A stretch of DNA of 21,861 bases, from contig CAYJPT010000028.1 in NCBI GenBank assembly GCA_964372165.1, positions 1 to 21,861 of the forward strand, in the 5' to 3' direction. Made by a program: the position numbers and the translations under genes. Below the pieces are notes generated by a model that was not told where the DNA came from, made no database searches, and saw only the letters and a program-made list of their open reading frames with translations. This stretch comes from CAYJAD01 sp964372165 (lineage in GTDB: Bacteria; Desulfobacterota; Desulfovibrionia; Desulfovibrionales; Desulfovibrionaceae). How positions within the stretch are numbered: position 1 is the first letter of the stretch; the number at the start of each line of letters is the position of its first letter. Shown piece by piece: positions 15,035 through 21,861 of this stretch.

Positions 15035-16414
15035 ATGTTAACAAATCCATCATTAACTATACCGCAAATTGTATTGGTAGGTAGACCCAATGTGGGGAAA
15101 TCCACCTTGTTTAATAGGCTTATCCATAGCAATAGAGCTATCACACACGATAGGCCAGGCGTAACCAGAGATCGCATGGAAGGCATTGTGCGTAAGCATG
15201 GCGAAGTTCTTTATGGAATTGTAGATACAGGTGGTATAACCCTTGATGCCCACGCCGAAGTAGTAGAAGGCCCAGAGGGCATTCGAGGCTTTGAGGCTGA
15301 TATCTTACGGCAAGCAGAAGAAGCCATGCAAGATGCTGTGGCTGTAGGTTTTGTGGTGGATGGCCGTGACGGACTTTTACCCTTGGATGAGTATTTGGCA
15401 GCTCATGTGCGCCGTATGGGCAAACCCACCTTACTTATAGTCAATAAGGTGGACGGGGCAGAGCGTGAAGACCAAATGCTTGCAGAATTTCATGCTTTGG
15501 GCTTTCCTTTAATAGCTGTTTCAGCAGAACATGGACATAATTTACGTTTATTACAAGAAGAACTTTTAGACTTAATTCCTGATGATTGGGAAAATGAAAA
15601 TGACAAAGATGCAAGCTTAAAGCTTGCTATGCTTGGTCGTCCAAATGCTGGAAAATCATCACTTATTAATGCATTGAGCGGTAGTGATAGGATGATTGTT
15701 TCAGACGTTGCAGGTACAACTCGTGATAGTGTTGACGTGCGTATAGAGTTTAAGGGTGAAACATACGTCTTTGTTGATACTGCGGGCGTTAGACGACGCA
15801 CTAAAATTACGGACACCGTTGAAAAGTTTTCCGTAAATTCAGCTATTAAATCCAGCACCAAGGCGCATATTACGCTGTTGGTGCTTGACGCTGTTGAAGG
15901 TGTAAGTCTTCAGGATAAAAGGCTTATGGACTTACTACATGAGCGCAAAACTCCTTTTATGGTTTTAGTTAATAAAATTGATTTGCTTTCAAAAGAAGAA
16001 ATGAAAAAACTTGAACAGCACATCAAAGAAATGCTGGCCTTTTGTTCGCATATTCCTGTGCTCTACGTTTCAGCTTTAGAACAGCGTGGCTTGGCTAAAA
16101 TTTTACCTATGGCGCAAAAGATCCATGCTGAGTGTCAGGTGCGTATTCCTACAGGGCAATTAAACCGTGCCATGGAAACAGTACTTACACGCCATCAACC
16201 GCCGGTAATAAAACGTGTGCGCGCCAAGTTTTTTTACTTAACGCAAGCAGAAATTGCGCCACCGACTTTTGTATTTTTTGTGAATGATGCTGAACGGGTA
16301 TCAGAGAGTTATGCTCGTTACCTTGAACGATCATTGCGAAAACATTTTAAGATTTTACATGCACCAATGCGTGTGCATTTGCGCTCCTCACACACAAAGA
16401 AAAAGAAAAAATAG
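15035..16414 (+). CDS. der: Ribosome biogenesis GTPase Der (EngA)
   Basis: A 459-residue protein with the two tandem G domains unique to Der. Domain 1 has GRPNVGKS (16-23), DTGG (64-67) and NKVD (137-140). Domain 2 has GRPNAGKS (201-208), DTAG (248-251) and NKID (313-316). The C-terminal KH-like domain (about 370-450) follows, ending in a basic tail with five lysines. Der is an essential factor in 50S ribosomal subunit assembly. All nucleotide-binding motifs are intact. AGGAA lies 7 nt before the ATG. No classical terminator follows; an inverted repeat without a T tract begins 36 nt after the stop. Confidence 0.97.
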   Translation: MLTNPSLTIPQIVLVGRPNVGKSTLFNRLIHSNRAITHDRPGVTRDRMEGIVRKHGEVLYGIVDTGGITLDAHAEVVEGPEGIRGFEADILRQAEEAMQDAVAVGFVVDGRDGLLPLDEYLAAHVRRMGKPTLLIVNKVDGAEREDQMLAEFHALGFPLIAVSAEHGHNLRLLQEELLDLIPDDWENENDKDASLKLAMLGRPNAGKSSLINALSGSDRMIVSDVAGTTRDSVDVRIEFKGETYVFVDTAGVRRRTKITDTVEKFSVNSAIKSSTKAHITLLVLDAVEGVSLQDKRLMDLLHERKTPFMVLVNKIDLLSKEEMKKLEQHIKEMLAFCSHIPVLYVSALEQRGLAKILPMAQKIHAECQVRIPTGQLNRAMETVLTRHQPPVIKRVRAKFFYLTQAEIAPPTFVFFVNDAERVSESYARYLERSLRKHFKILHAPMRVHLRSSHTKKKKK

Positions 16415-16449
16415 TCTTTTAGTCATTTGCTAAATGCTGCATATGCGGA

Positions 16450-16491
16450 CTTAAGGAAACGTTGATTAGATCAACAAGTCATTTCCTTAAG
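16450..16491. repeat. Nested inverted repeat after der
   Basis: Perfect 10-bp arms CTTAAGGAAA (16450-16459) and TTTCCTTAAG (16482-16491) enclose a second perfect 6-bp hairpin GTTGAT-TAG-ATCAAC (16461-16475). No T tract follows on either strand, so it is not a standard intrinsic terminator. It may be an operator, a cruciform or a transcript 3'-end structure. Confidence 0.6.
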
Positions 16492-16492
16492 T

Positions 16493-16544
16493 AAGGAGTT
16501 ACGCCAATTCATTACTTACAACAATTTGACAAAAATAACTCCTT
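16493..16544. repeat. Second inverted repeat, overlapping the liv promoter
   Basis: Perfect 9-bp arms AAGGAGTTA (16493-16501) and TAACTCCTT (16536-16544) are 34 nt apart. The right arm lies in the spacer between the -35 and -10 boxes of the predicted liv promoter. Two operator half-sites or loop formation are possible. Confidence 0.5.
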
Positions 16545-16555
16545 TGTGTCATACT
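16526..16555 (+). promoter_or_regulatory. sigma70-type promoter of the liv operon
   Basis: TTGACA (16526-16531, perfect) and CATACT (16550-16555, 4 of 6) are 18 nt apart. The predicted start near 16562 gives a leader of about 240 nt before livJ. An imperfect palindrome TGACAAA...TTTGTGTCA (about 16527-16551) overlaps both boxes and could be an operator. Confidence 0.55.
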
Positions 16556-16805
16556 GATTTATTATCTCATGCTTGATAAGCTAGGCTTGTGAATCTTGAG
16601 TAAGTATTTTGTCGTACACTTAGTTAAATGTGCGGCGTATTAGCACTTAATGAATGTGCTGATTGTGGTATGCTAATGATAAATTAGCAATGGTTGTATT
16701 GTGAAACACAGTTTACTTGGTGTCGCTATGGCCTATCTTTGCTAAATTTTTTAGTTAAGGATTTGTGCCGGTGCCCATTGAAAAATTTTAAATGGAGTTT
16801 TACTG

Positions 16806-17939
16806 ATGAACAAAGGAAAATCTTTGTTGTTTGCAGGTTTGACACTGGCTTTATTGTCCACACCCGCCTTTGCAGCTGACGTTATTAAACTAGGTGTTCC
16901 AGGCTCCCACTCCGGAGACCTTGCATCTTATGGACTTCCTACTTGGAATGCAGCAACCTTATTAGCAGATGAATATAATGCCAAGGGCGGTATTTTGGGT
17001 AAGAAGATTGTTGTTATCCCTCAAGATGACCAATGTAAGCCTGAAATGGCAACAAATGCAGCTACTAAACTTGTGTCTGATGATGTTGATATCATTGTTG
17101 GTCATATTTGTTCCGGCGCAACCAAGGCTGCTTTGCCTATTTATAATAATGCTAAAATTGTGTCCATGTCACCTTCTGCTACCACTCCTAGTTTAACTGT
17201 CAGTGGAGAAAATCCTTATTTTTTCCGTACTATTGCTAATGATAATGTGCAAGCACGTTTGTCTTCTAGTTTTGTAGTAGAAAAATTAAAAGCAAAAAAA
17301 ATAGCTATCATTCATGATAATGGTGAGTATGGTAAAGGCTTTGCTGATACTAATAAAGAGTTGTTAGAAAAAATGGGCGGCGCAGAAATTGTGTTTTTTG
17401 AAGCTGTAAACCCTGACGCAGTTGATTACAGCGCAACAGTTCGTAAGCTTAGAAGACAAAAAGCTGATGTACTTATTTTTGGTGGATATCACCCAACAGC
17501 ATCAAAGCTAGTACAGCAAATGGCACGTGATAATGTGCGCATTCCTTTTGTTGCTCCTGATGGCGTAAAGGATGACACCTTTATTAATATGGCTGGCAAA
17601 GACGCTGAAGGCGTTTATGCTTCAACACCAAGCGATACAAGCGGCTTAAAAATTTATCAAGAAGCTCGTGAAAAACATTTGGAAAAGTATAATGCAGAGC
17701 CTGGTGCGTTTTTCTACACTGCATATGCTGCAGCCCAAGCTTTACTTAATGCTGTTGAAGTAGCTGGAAGCACCGATTCTGATAAAATCATGGAAGTATT
17801 ACGCACCCAACGTGTTAATACACCAGCTGGTGATATTATGTTTAGCGAAAATGGAGACCCACTTGGTGTAGGTCTTTCTATGTATCAAGTAAAAGATGGG
17901 AAATATGTAGAAACTGATTATAAAATTACTATTGATTAA
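16806..17939 (+). CDS. livJ: Branched-chain amino acid ABC transporter, periplasmic binding protein
   Basis: A 377-residue type I periplasmic binding protein of the LivJ/LivK family. A typical signal peptide (MNKGK, hydrophobic core, STPAFA) should be cut after Ala23. The stretch DDQC (74-77) through GHICSG (99-104) to MSPSATTPSLT matches the E. coli Leu/Ile/Val-binding protein closely. Cys77 and Cys102 have the same 25-residue spacing as its disulfide. It binds branched-chain amino acids in the periplasm and delivers them to LivHM. GGAG lies 8 nt before the ATG. A strong hairpin follows the stop codon, which would let this abundant subunit be made in excess over the membrane proteins. Exact ligand preference is inferred. 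Confidence 0.94.
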   Translation: MNKGKSLLFAGLTLALLSTPAFAADVIKLGVPGSHSGDLASYGLPTWNAATLLADEYNAKGGILGKKIVVIPQDDQCKPEMATNAATKLVSDDVDIIVGHICSGATKAALPIYNNAKIVSMSPSATTPSLTVSGENPYFFRTIANDNVQARLSSSFVVEKLKAKKIAIIHDNGEYGKGFADTNKELLEKMGGAEIVFFEAVNPDAVDYSATVRKLRRQKADVLIFGGYHPTASKLVQQMARDNVRIPFVAPDGVKDDTFINMAGKDAEGVYASTPSDTSGLKIYQEAREKHLEKYNAEPGAFFYTAYAAAQALLNAVEVAGSTDSDKIMEVLRTQRVNTPAGDIMFSENGDPLGVGLSMYQVKDGKYVETDYKITID

Positions 17940-17944
17940 TAACT

Positions 17945-17973
17945 TTTGAGGCCGCATCAAATGCGGCCTCAAA
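17945..17973 (+). terminator. Strong hairpin after livJ (partial terminator or mRNA stabiliser)
   Basis: A perfect 13-bp stem (17945-17957 with 17961-17973), GC-rich with a CAA loop, starts 6 nt after the livJ stop codon. The following bases, AATAATTTAG, are not a clean T run, so termination is probably partial. Such structures often separate the binding-protein gene from permease genes. Confidence 0.7.
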
Positions 17974-17975
17974 TA

Positions 17976-18008
17976 ATTTAGCATAATCATATTTTGATAA
18001 TGCTAAAT
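17976..18008 (+). repeat. Second, AT-rich hairpin between livJ and livH
   Basis: Perfect 9-bp arms ATTTAGCAT (17976-17984) and ATGCTAAAT (18000-18008), then an A-A mismatch and a further ATCA/TGAT stem. It begins 3 nt after the GC-rich hairpin. Together they could act as a two-stage transcript end or RNase barrier. Confidence 0.5.
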
Positions 18009-18098
18009 CTTATAAAAATTCAAAACTTTTAGTGAAGTTTATTTAGCTAAGAATATAAAATTTAGGCGTATCAAGCAAATATTGTTAATATTTTTAGT

Positions 18099-18126
18099 TT
18101 GTCACTTTACATATGGTAACTATACT
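18099..18126 (+). promoter_or_regulatory. Internal promoter in front of livH
   Basis: TTGTCA (18099-18104, 5 of 6) and TATACT (18121-18126, 5 of 6) are 16 nt apart, 25 nt before the livH ATG. This could give the permease and ATPase genes transcription independent of livJ, whose transcript probably ends in part at the hairpins upstream. Confidence 0.55.
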
Positions 18127-18151
18127 ATAAAGGCCGCTGTTTAGGTAAAAA

Positions 18152-19057
18152 ATGGATATACAGTATTTTATAGAGCTTTTTTTTGGTGGATTAACTCGTG
18201 GTAGTATTTATGCCCTAATAGCATTGGGTTATACCTTAGTGTATGGTATTATTGAGTTAATCAACTTTGCACATGGTGAAATATATATGATAGGTGCTTT
18301 TACAGCATTTGTTATAGCTGGTGTGCTTGGCATTATGGGCTTTCCTGCCTTGGGTATTTTGATAATTGCAGCTTTAGTGGCAGTTCTTTGGTGCGCAGCT
18401 TACGGTTTTACAATGGAAAAAGTTGCATATAAACCTTTACGCGGTGCGCCAAGATTATCACCACTTATTTCTGCCATTGGTATGTCCATATTTTTACAAA
18501 ATTATGTAATTTTAGCTCAAACTTCAGACTTTGTTGCTTTTCCACGCTTATTACCAAATTTTGAATTTTTATATGATTTAGGCATTATGGGATCAAGCGA
18601 TTTTATAATACTTATCACTAGTACCATTGCCATGATAGCCCTTACATTATTTATACGCTATACTACCATGGGTAAAGCCATGCGGGCTACAGCACAAAAT
18701 CGTAAAATGGCTCTATTGTTAGGTATTGATGCAGATCGCATTATTTCACTGACATTTATTATTGGCTCAGCCCTTGCTGCTGTTGGTGGTGTACTTATAG
18801 CATCACATATGGGACAAGTGAACTTTTCCATAGGCTTTTTGGCAGGTATTAAAGCCTTTACGGCTGCAGTACTTGGAGGTATTGGATCAATACCTGGGGC
18901 AATGCTTGGTGGTATAGTGCTTGGTCTTTGCGAAAGCTACACTACTGGTTATTTTTCCGGTAACTATGAGGACATGATTGCTTTTGGCATTCTTATATTG
19001 ATTTTAATTTTCCGCCCAGATGGTATATTGGGTAAGGCAAAAGTGCAAAAGGTGTAG
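18152..19057 (+). CDS. livH: Branched-chain amino acid ABC transporter permease LivH
   Basis: A 301-residue inner-membrane permease of the LivH type. The N-terminal block GLTRGSIYALIALGYTLVYG and NFAHGE (38-43) are hallmarks of this family, and the C-terminal block contains AVLGGIGSIPGAMLGG. About eight hydrophobic segments are visible. It pairs with LivM to form the channel for leucine, isoleucine and valine. A weak TAGGT site precedes the ATG. The stop is 3 nt before livM. Confidence 0.95.
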   Translation: MDIQYFIELFFGGLTRGSIYALIALGYTLVYGIIELINFAHGEIYMIGAFTAFVIAGVLGIMGFPALGILIIAALVAVLWCAAYGFTMEKVAYKPLRGAPRLSPLISAIGMSIFLQNYVILAQTSDFVAFPRLLPNFEFLYDLGIMGSSDFIILITSTIAMIALTLFIRYTTMGKAMRATAQNRKMALLLGIDADRIISLTFIIGSALAAVGGVLIASHMGQVNFSIGFLAGIKAFTAAVLGGIGSIPGAMLGGIVLGLCESYTTGYFSGNYEDMIAFGILILILIFRPDGILGKAKVQKV

Positions 19058-19060
19058 CTC

Positions 19061-20281
19061 ATGAAGGTCGGCCTAAAAGCTTGTATCGTTGCCGTATGGT
19101 TTATGATTTTAACTTTTCCTCTAATGGGGATAAAAGTTAATGTTGTTGAACGCCTAGTTATTTGGAACTTTGAACGAGTAATTTATTTAGGTGTTGCTGT
19201 TTTTATTTTAGCAATATTATGGGATTACTGTTTTAAATGTAAAGCAAAAGGAATATCAATTATTCCTGTACCACAAACAATTAGTCAGCCCTTGCAAACA
19301 ATGTTTGGCGGTGCGGCTTTTAAGCGTGGTGCTCCAATAGTTTTGCTCATAGTCGCAATAATTATGCCAATTGTAAGCTCTTTATATCAAACCAATATTA
19401 TGATTTCAGCTTTATTGTATGTAATGTTAGCTCTTGGTCTTAATATTGTTGTTGGTATTGCAGGGCAATTGGTGCTTGGTTATGTAGCCTTTTATGCCGT
19501 TGGCGCATACACTTATGCCTTGCTCAATCAATTTTTTGCTCTTGGATTTTGGATCTGTCTGCCACTTGGTGGATTAGTTGCCGTAATATTTGGTCTTGCA
19601 TTAGGTTTTCCTGTATTGCGCCTACGTGGTGACTATTTAGCCATTGTTACGCTTGGTTTTGGAGAAATTGTACGGCTATTTTTGCAAAACTGGTCAAGCA
19701 TTACAGGTGGACCACGTGGTATATCAAATATTCCTCCTCCCGGACTTTTTGGCGCAAAGTTAGATTTAGAACAAAACAGTATTTATATTTATTATTTAGT
19801 TTTAGCTGTTGTGCTTATCACAATACTAATTATTTCACGGATAAAAAATTCACGCGTAGGCTTAGCTTTGCAAGCCTTGCGCGAAGACGAAATTGCAGCT
19901 GAGGCAATGGGTATTGATATAACTCGTGTGAAACTATCAGCTTTTGCCCTTGGTTCATGCTGGGCCGGTTTTGCAGGCGTCATTTTTGCGGCTAAAACAT
20001 CTTTTATTAATCCGGCAAGCTTTAGCTTTATGGAATCAGCTATGATTTTGTCTATGGTTGTGCTTGGTGGTATGGGATCTATAACCGGCGTGATACTTGC
20101 TGCATTAATTCTTATATTAGTGCCAGAATATTTGCGGGCTTTTTCTGAATATCGCATGCTCATTTTTGGAGCTGTAATGGTGCTTATGATGATTTTTAGA
20201 CCACAAGGGCTGGTAACTGGAGAAAGGCGGCGCTATAAAGTCCCAAAAGATATTGATGGTAGTAAGGAGAATGCCGCATGA
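19061..20281 (+). CDS. livM: Branched-chain amino acid ABC transporter permease LivM
   Basis: A 406-residue permease. An N-terminal extension of about 110 residues with two or three hydrophobic segments comes before the conserved core, as in E. coli LivM. Core blocks are NIVVGIAGQLVLGYVAFYAVGAY (128-150), LRLRGDYLAIVTLGFGEI (186-203), the cytoplasmic loop ALREDEIAAEAMGID near 272-286 that should contact the ATPases, and VVLGGMGSITGVILAAL (333-349). It starts 3 nt after livH and overlaps livG by the ATGA at 20278-20281, indicating translational coupling. Confidence 0.95.
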   Translation: MKVGLKACIVAVWFMILTFPLMGIKVNVVERLVIWNFERVIYLGVAVFILAILWDYCFKCKAKGISIIPVPQTISQPLQTMFGGAAFKRGAPIVLLIVAIIMPIVSSLYQTNIMISALLYVMLALGLNIVVGIAGQLVLGYVAFYAVGAYTYALLNQFFALGFWICLPLGGLVAVIFGLALGFPVLRLRGDYLAIVTLGFGEIVRLFLQNWSSITGGPRGISNIPPPGLFGAKLDLEQNSIYIYYLVLAVVLITILIISRIKNSRVGLALQALREDEIAAEAMGIDITRVKLSAFALGSCWAGFAGVIFAAKTSFINPASFSFMESAMILSMVVLGGMGSITGVILAALILILVPEYLRAFSEYRMLIFGAVMVLMMIFRPQGLVTGERRRYKVPKDIDGSKENAA

Positions 20282-21066
20282 ATCCAGTACTGCAAGTAAG
20301 TGCGCTTTCACGAAATTTTGGCGGTTTGCGTGCATTAAATGAAGTGGACCTAGAAATTAATAGTGGTGAAATTGTTGCTTTAATTGGTCCAAATGGAGCA
20401 GGAAAAACAACTTTTTTTAACTGTATTACAGGCATATATGCTCCGTCTGAAGGTGATGTGTATTTGTTTTCTCAAGATGGAAAAAAACACCATTTAAATG
20501 GCTCAAAGCCTCATTTAATTGCGGCATTAGGCATGGCCAGAACGTTTCAAAATATTCGTCTTTTTGCAGGCATGACTGTGCTTGAAAATGTAATGCTTGG
20601 CCGTCATTGTAGAACGAAAGCTGGTATCTTGGGTGCTATTATGCGTGACAAGGGCACACGCAAAGAAGAAAAAGATACCATTGATTATAGTTATGAATTG
20701 TTACGCAGCTTGAATTTACATAATCAATATGACGAAAAAGCTGTTAATTTATCCTATGGAGCACAACGCCGCCTTGAAATTGCCAGAGCCATGGCGACTG
20801 AACCTCATTTATTGCTTTTAGATGAGCCAGCCGCAGGTATGAACCCAAATGAAACTTATGAGCTAGAAGGACTTGTGCGCAAGATACGTGATCAATTTAA
20901 GTTGTCTATCTTGTTGATTGAGCATGACATGTCTATTGTTATGTCTATGTCTGATCGCATTTATGTCATGGAGTATGGCTCACGTATTGCCTCTGGTACT
21001 CCTGAAGAAGTACGCACTAATCCACGAGTAATAAAAGCCTATCTTGGTGAGGATGACAATGCTTAA
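20278..21066 (+). CDS. livG: Branched-chain amino acid ABC transporter ATPase LivG
   Basis: A 262-residue ABC ATPase. Walker A is GPNGAGKTT (37-45), the signature LSYGAQRRLEIARAMA starts at 158, Walker B LLLLDEPAAGMNP at 178 and the switch His is in LLIEHD. ARTFQNIRLF (87-96) around the Q loop and the C-terminal SGTPEEVRTNPRVIKAYLGED are typical of LivG. It forms the ATPase heterodimer with LivF. Its start overlaps the livM stop (ATGA), and its end overlaps the livF start by 8 nt. Confidence 0.97.
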   Translation: MNPVLQVSALSRNFGGLRALNEVDLEINSGEIVALIGPNGAGKTTFFNCITGIYAPSEGDVYLFSQDGKKHHLNGSKPHLIAALGMARTFQNIRLFAGMTVLENVMLGRHCRTKAGILGAIMRDKGTRKEEKDTIDYSYELLRSLNLHNQYDEKAVNLSYGAQRRLEIARAMATEPHLLLLDEPAAGMNPNETYELEGLVRKIRDQFKLSILLIEHDMSIVMSMSDRIYVMEYGSRIASGTPEEVRTNPRVIKAYLGEDDNA

Positions 21067-21763
21067 GCTTAATAACGTACAAACATTTTATGGAAATATC
21101 CAAGCTTTACGTGATGTTAACCTTACCATTAATGCAGGCGAAATTGTAACGCTTATTGGCGCAAACGGAGCAGGTAAGAGTACAACATTAATGACAATTT
21201 GTGGAGTGAACCCCTTGCATAGTGGTGAGGTGATTTTTGAAGGTGAACCCTTACATAATTTGCGACCACATGAAATTGTTAAACTTGGTATAAGCCAAGT
21301 ACCCGAAGGACGATTGATATTTCCTGACTTAACGGTGCAGGAAAATATAGATTTGGGTGCTTTTTTGCGTAAGGATAAAGAAGCAATTAAGCGTGATCAA
21401 GAATATGTATTTAGCCTATTCCCAATATTAGCGGAACGCCGCAAGCAAGCTGGTGGTACTCTTTCAGGTGGAGAGCAGCAAATGCTTGCTATTTCACGTG
21501 CACTAATGGGTCGCCCAAGGCTATTATTGCTTGATGAACCGTCACTTGGATTAGCTCCAATTATTATACGTCAAATATTTGGAATTATAGAAAAAGTAAA
21601 CTCTGACGGAACTACGGTATTTTTAGTTGAACAAAATGCAAACCAAGCTCTACGCATAGCACACCGTGGTTATGTTATGGAAAATGGACGCATTACAATG
21701 GAAGATAAGGCCGAAGCTTTACTCTCAAGTCCTGAGGTTCGAGAAGCATATCTTGGTATGTAA
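21059..21763 (+). CDS. livF: Branched-chain amino acid ABC transporter ATPase LivF
   Basis: A 234-residue ABC ATPase from the chosen start. Walker A is GANGAGKST (34-42), the signature LSGGEQQMLAISRALM begins at 135 and Walker B LLLLDEPSLGLAP at 155; the switch region is VFLVEQN. VPEGRLIFPDLTVQENI (81-97) is typical of LivF. Longer forms starting at 21053 (ATG) or 21044 (TTG) are possible in frame. However, GAGG at 21049-21052 lies 6 nt before the ATG at 21059, and MLKLNNV aligns with the usual LivF N-terminus. It is the last gene of the liv operon; no terminator is visible before the tRNA 27 nt downstream. Confidence 0.96.
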   Translation: MLKLNNVQTFYGNIQALRDVNLTINAGEIVTLIGANGAGKSTTLMTICGVNPLHSGEVIFEGEPLHNLRPHEIVKLGISQVPEGRLIFPDLTVQENIDLGAFLRKDKEAIKRDQEYVFSLFPILAERRKQAGGTLSGGEQQMLAISRALMGRPRLLLLDEPSLGLAPIIIRQIFGIIEKVNSDGTTVFLVEQNANQALRIAHRGYVMENGRITMEDKAEALLSSPEVREAYLGM

Positions 21764-21790
21764 TCATTAAATCCAATATCTATACTATAC

Positions 21791-21861
21791 GGAGAGGTAG
21801 CGAAGTTGGCCGTAACGCGCTCGACTCGAAATCGAGTTTAGGGGTAAAACTCTAACGTGGG
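21791..21861 (+). tRNA. tRNA-Ser (anticodon CGA), cut by the window end
   Basis: The 5' acceptor strand GGAGAGG starts at 21791. The anticodon stem CTCGA/TCGAG encloses the loop CTCGAAA, giving anticodon CGA, which reads UCG. A long variable arm TTAGGG/CTCTAA marks a class II tRNA. The sequence ends in the 5' side of the T arm (GTGGG), so the T loop, 3' acceptor and any CCA lie beyond the window. TATACT at 21781-21786 may be part of its promoter, but no convincing -35 was found. Confidence 0.93.

Larger units (their letters stand above)
16415..16805 (+). other. Intergenic region and leader of the liv operon
   Basis: A 391-bp gap between der and livJ. It contains two consecutive inverted repeats (16450-16491 and 16493-16544), a promoter overlapping the second, and a leader of roughly 240 nt with two further hairpins. 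One has ATTAGCAC/GTGCTGAT arms (16639-16663, one wobble), the other perfect 7-bp arms TGCTAAT/ATTAGCA (16671-16689). No riboswitch class was recognised. No credible gene is present. Confidence 0.6.

Noticed and set aside
16727..16741. A second sigma54-like motif, TGGCCTATCTTTGCT, in front of livJ
   Set aside because: The GG and GC pairs are 9 rather than 10 nt apart and the -24 box departs from consensus; this spacing is normally not functional.
16694..16879. A 61-codon plus-strand frame overlapping the start of livJ
   Set aside because: It starts with TTG without a Shine-Dalgarno and runs into livJ in another frame; livJ has a clear signal peptide and its own ribosome-binding site.

Overview
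The window looks like a chromosomal segment of an AT-rich member of the Desulfovibrionaceae or a close deltaproteobacterial relative. The main reason is the lactate-oxidation cluster: lactate permease, a GlcD/GlcF-type D-lactate dehydrogenase, and an L-lactate dehydrogenase made of LUD proteins in which the LutB and LutA parts are fused. From general knowledge this arrangement is typical of sulfate reducers such as Desulfovibrio vulgaris. A Rex redox repressor lies next to it. Base composition is clearly AT-rich by eye, which is unusual for the better known Desulfovibrio species. The genus cannot be fixed from the sequence alone.

Layout. Positions 1-5574 are on the minus strand. A tRNA-Asp with its own terminator lies downstream of a large orphan hybrid sensor kinase. 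Upstream of the kinase come a Cys-rich nitroreductase-family protein, cobS and rex. Spacing is tight (rex-3 nt-cobS-34 nt-nitroreductase-54 nt-kinase), so these four may be one transcript starting from a good promoter in front of rex. Positions 5743-13199 hold the lactate operon, also on the minus strand, in the order glcD, glcF, lutC-like, lutB-lutA fusion, lctP. It starts from a sigma70-type promoter near 13290-13318 and ends at a strong intrinsic terminator near 5660-5699, just before the rex promoter. Hairpins lie between glcD and glcF and between the lutB-lutA fusion and lctP, and could set relative expression.

Positions 13200-13894 are a divergent intergenic region of about 695 bp. It holds the lactate promoter, a Rex-like palindrome, a sigma54-like motif on the plus strand and a compact GC-rich cluster of small hairpins that stands out from its surroundings. 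Positions 13895-16414 carry two plus-strand housekeeping genes, an RluC/RluD-type pseudouridine synthase and the GTPase Der. Positions 16415-16805 hold nested inverted repeats and the promoter and leader of a complete branched-chain amino acid ABC transporter operon, livJ-livH-livM-livG-livF (16806-21763). The window ends inside a tRNA-Ser(CGA).

How the genes work together. The lactate cluster imports lactate and oxidises both enantiomers to pyruvate, feeding electrons to the respiratory chain. Rex, next to it, senses NADH/NAD+. The liv cluster imports leucine, isoleucine and valine. No defence system, prophage, IS element or CRISPR array was seen. The least explained material is in the non-coding gaps: the GC-rich hairpin cluster (about 13422-13494), the paired inverted repeats in front of livJ (16450-16544) and the nested inverted repeat overlapping the lutB-lutA stop codon (7535-7604).
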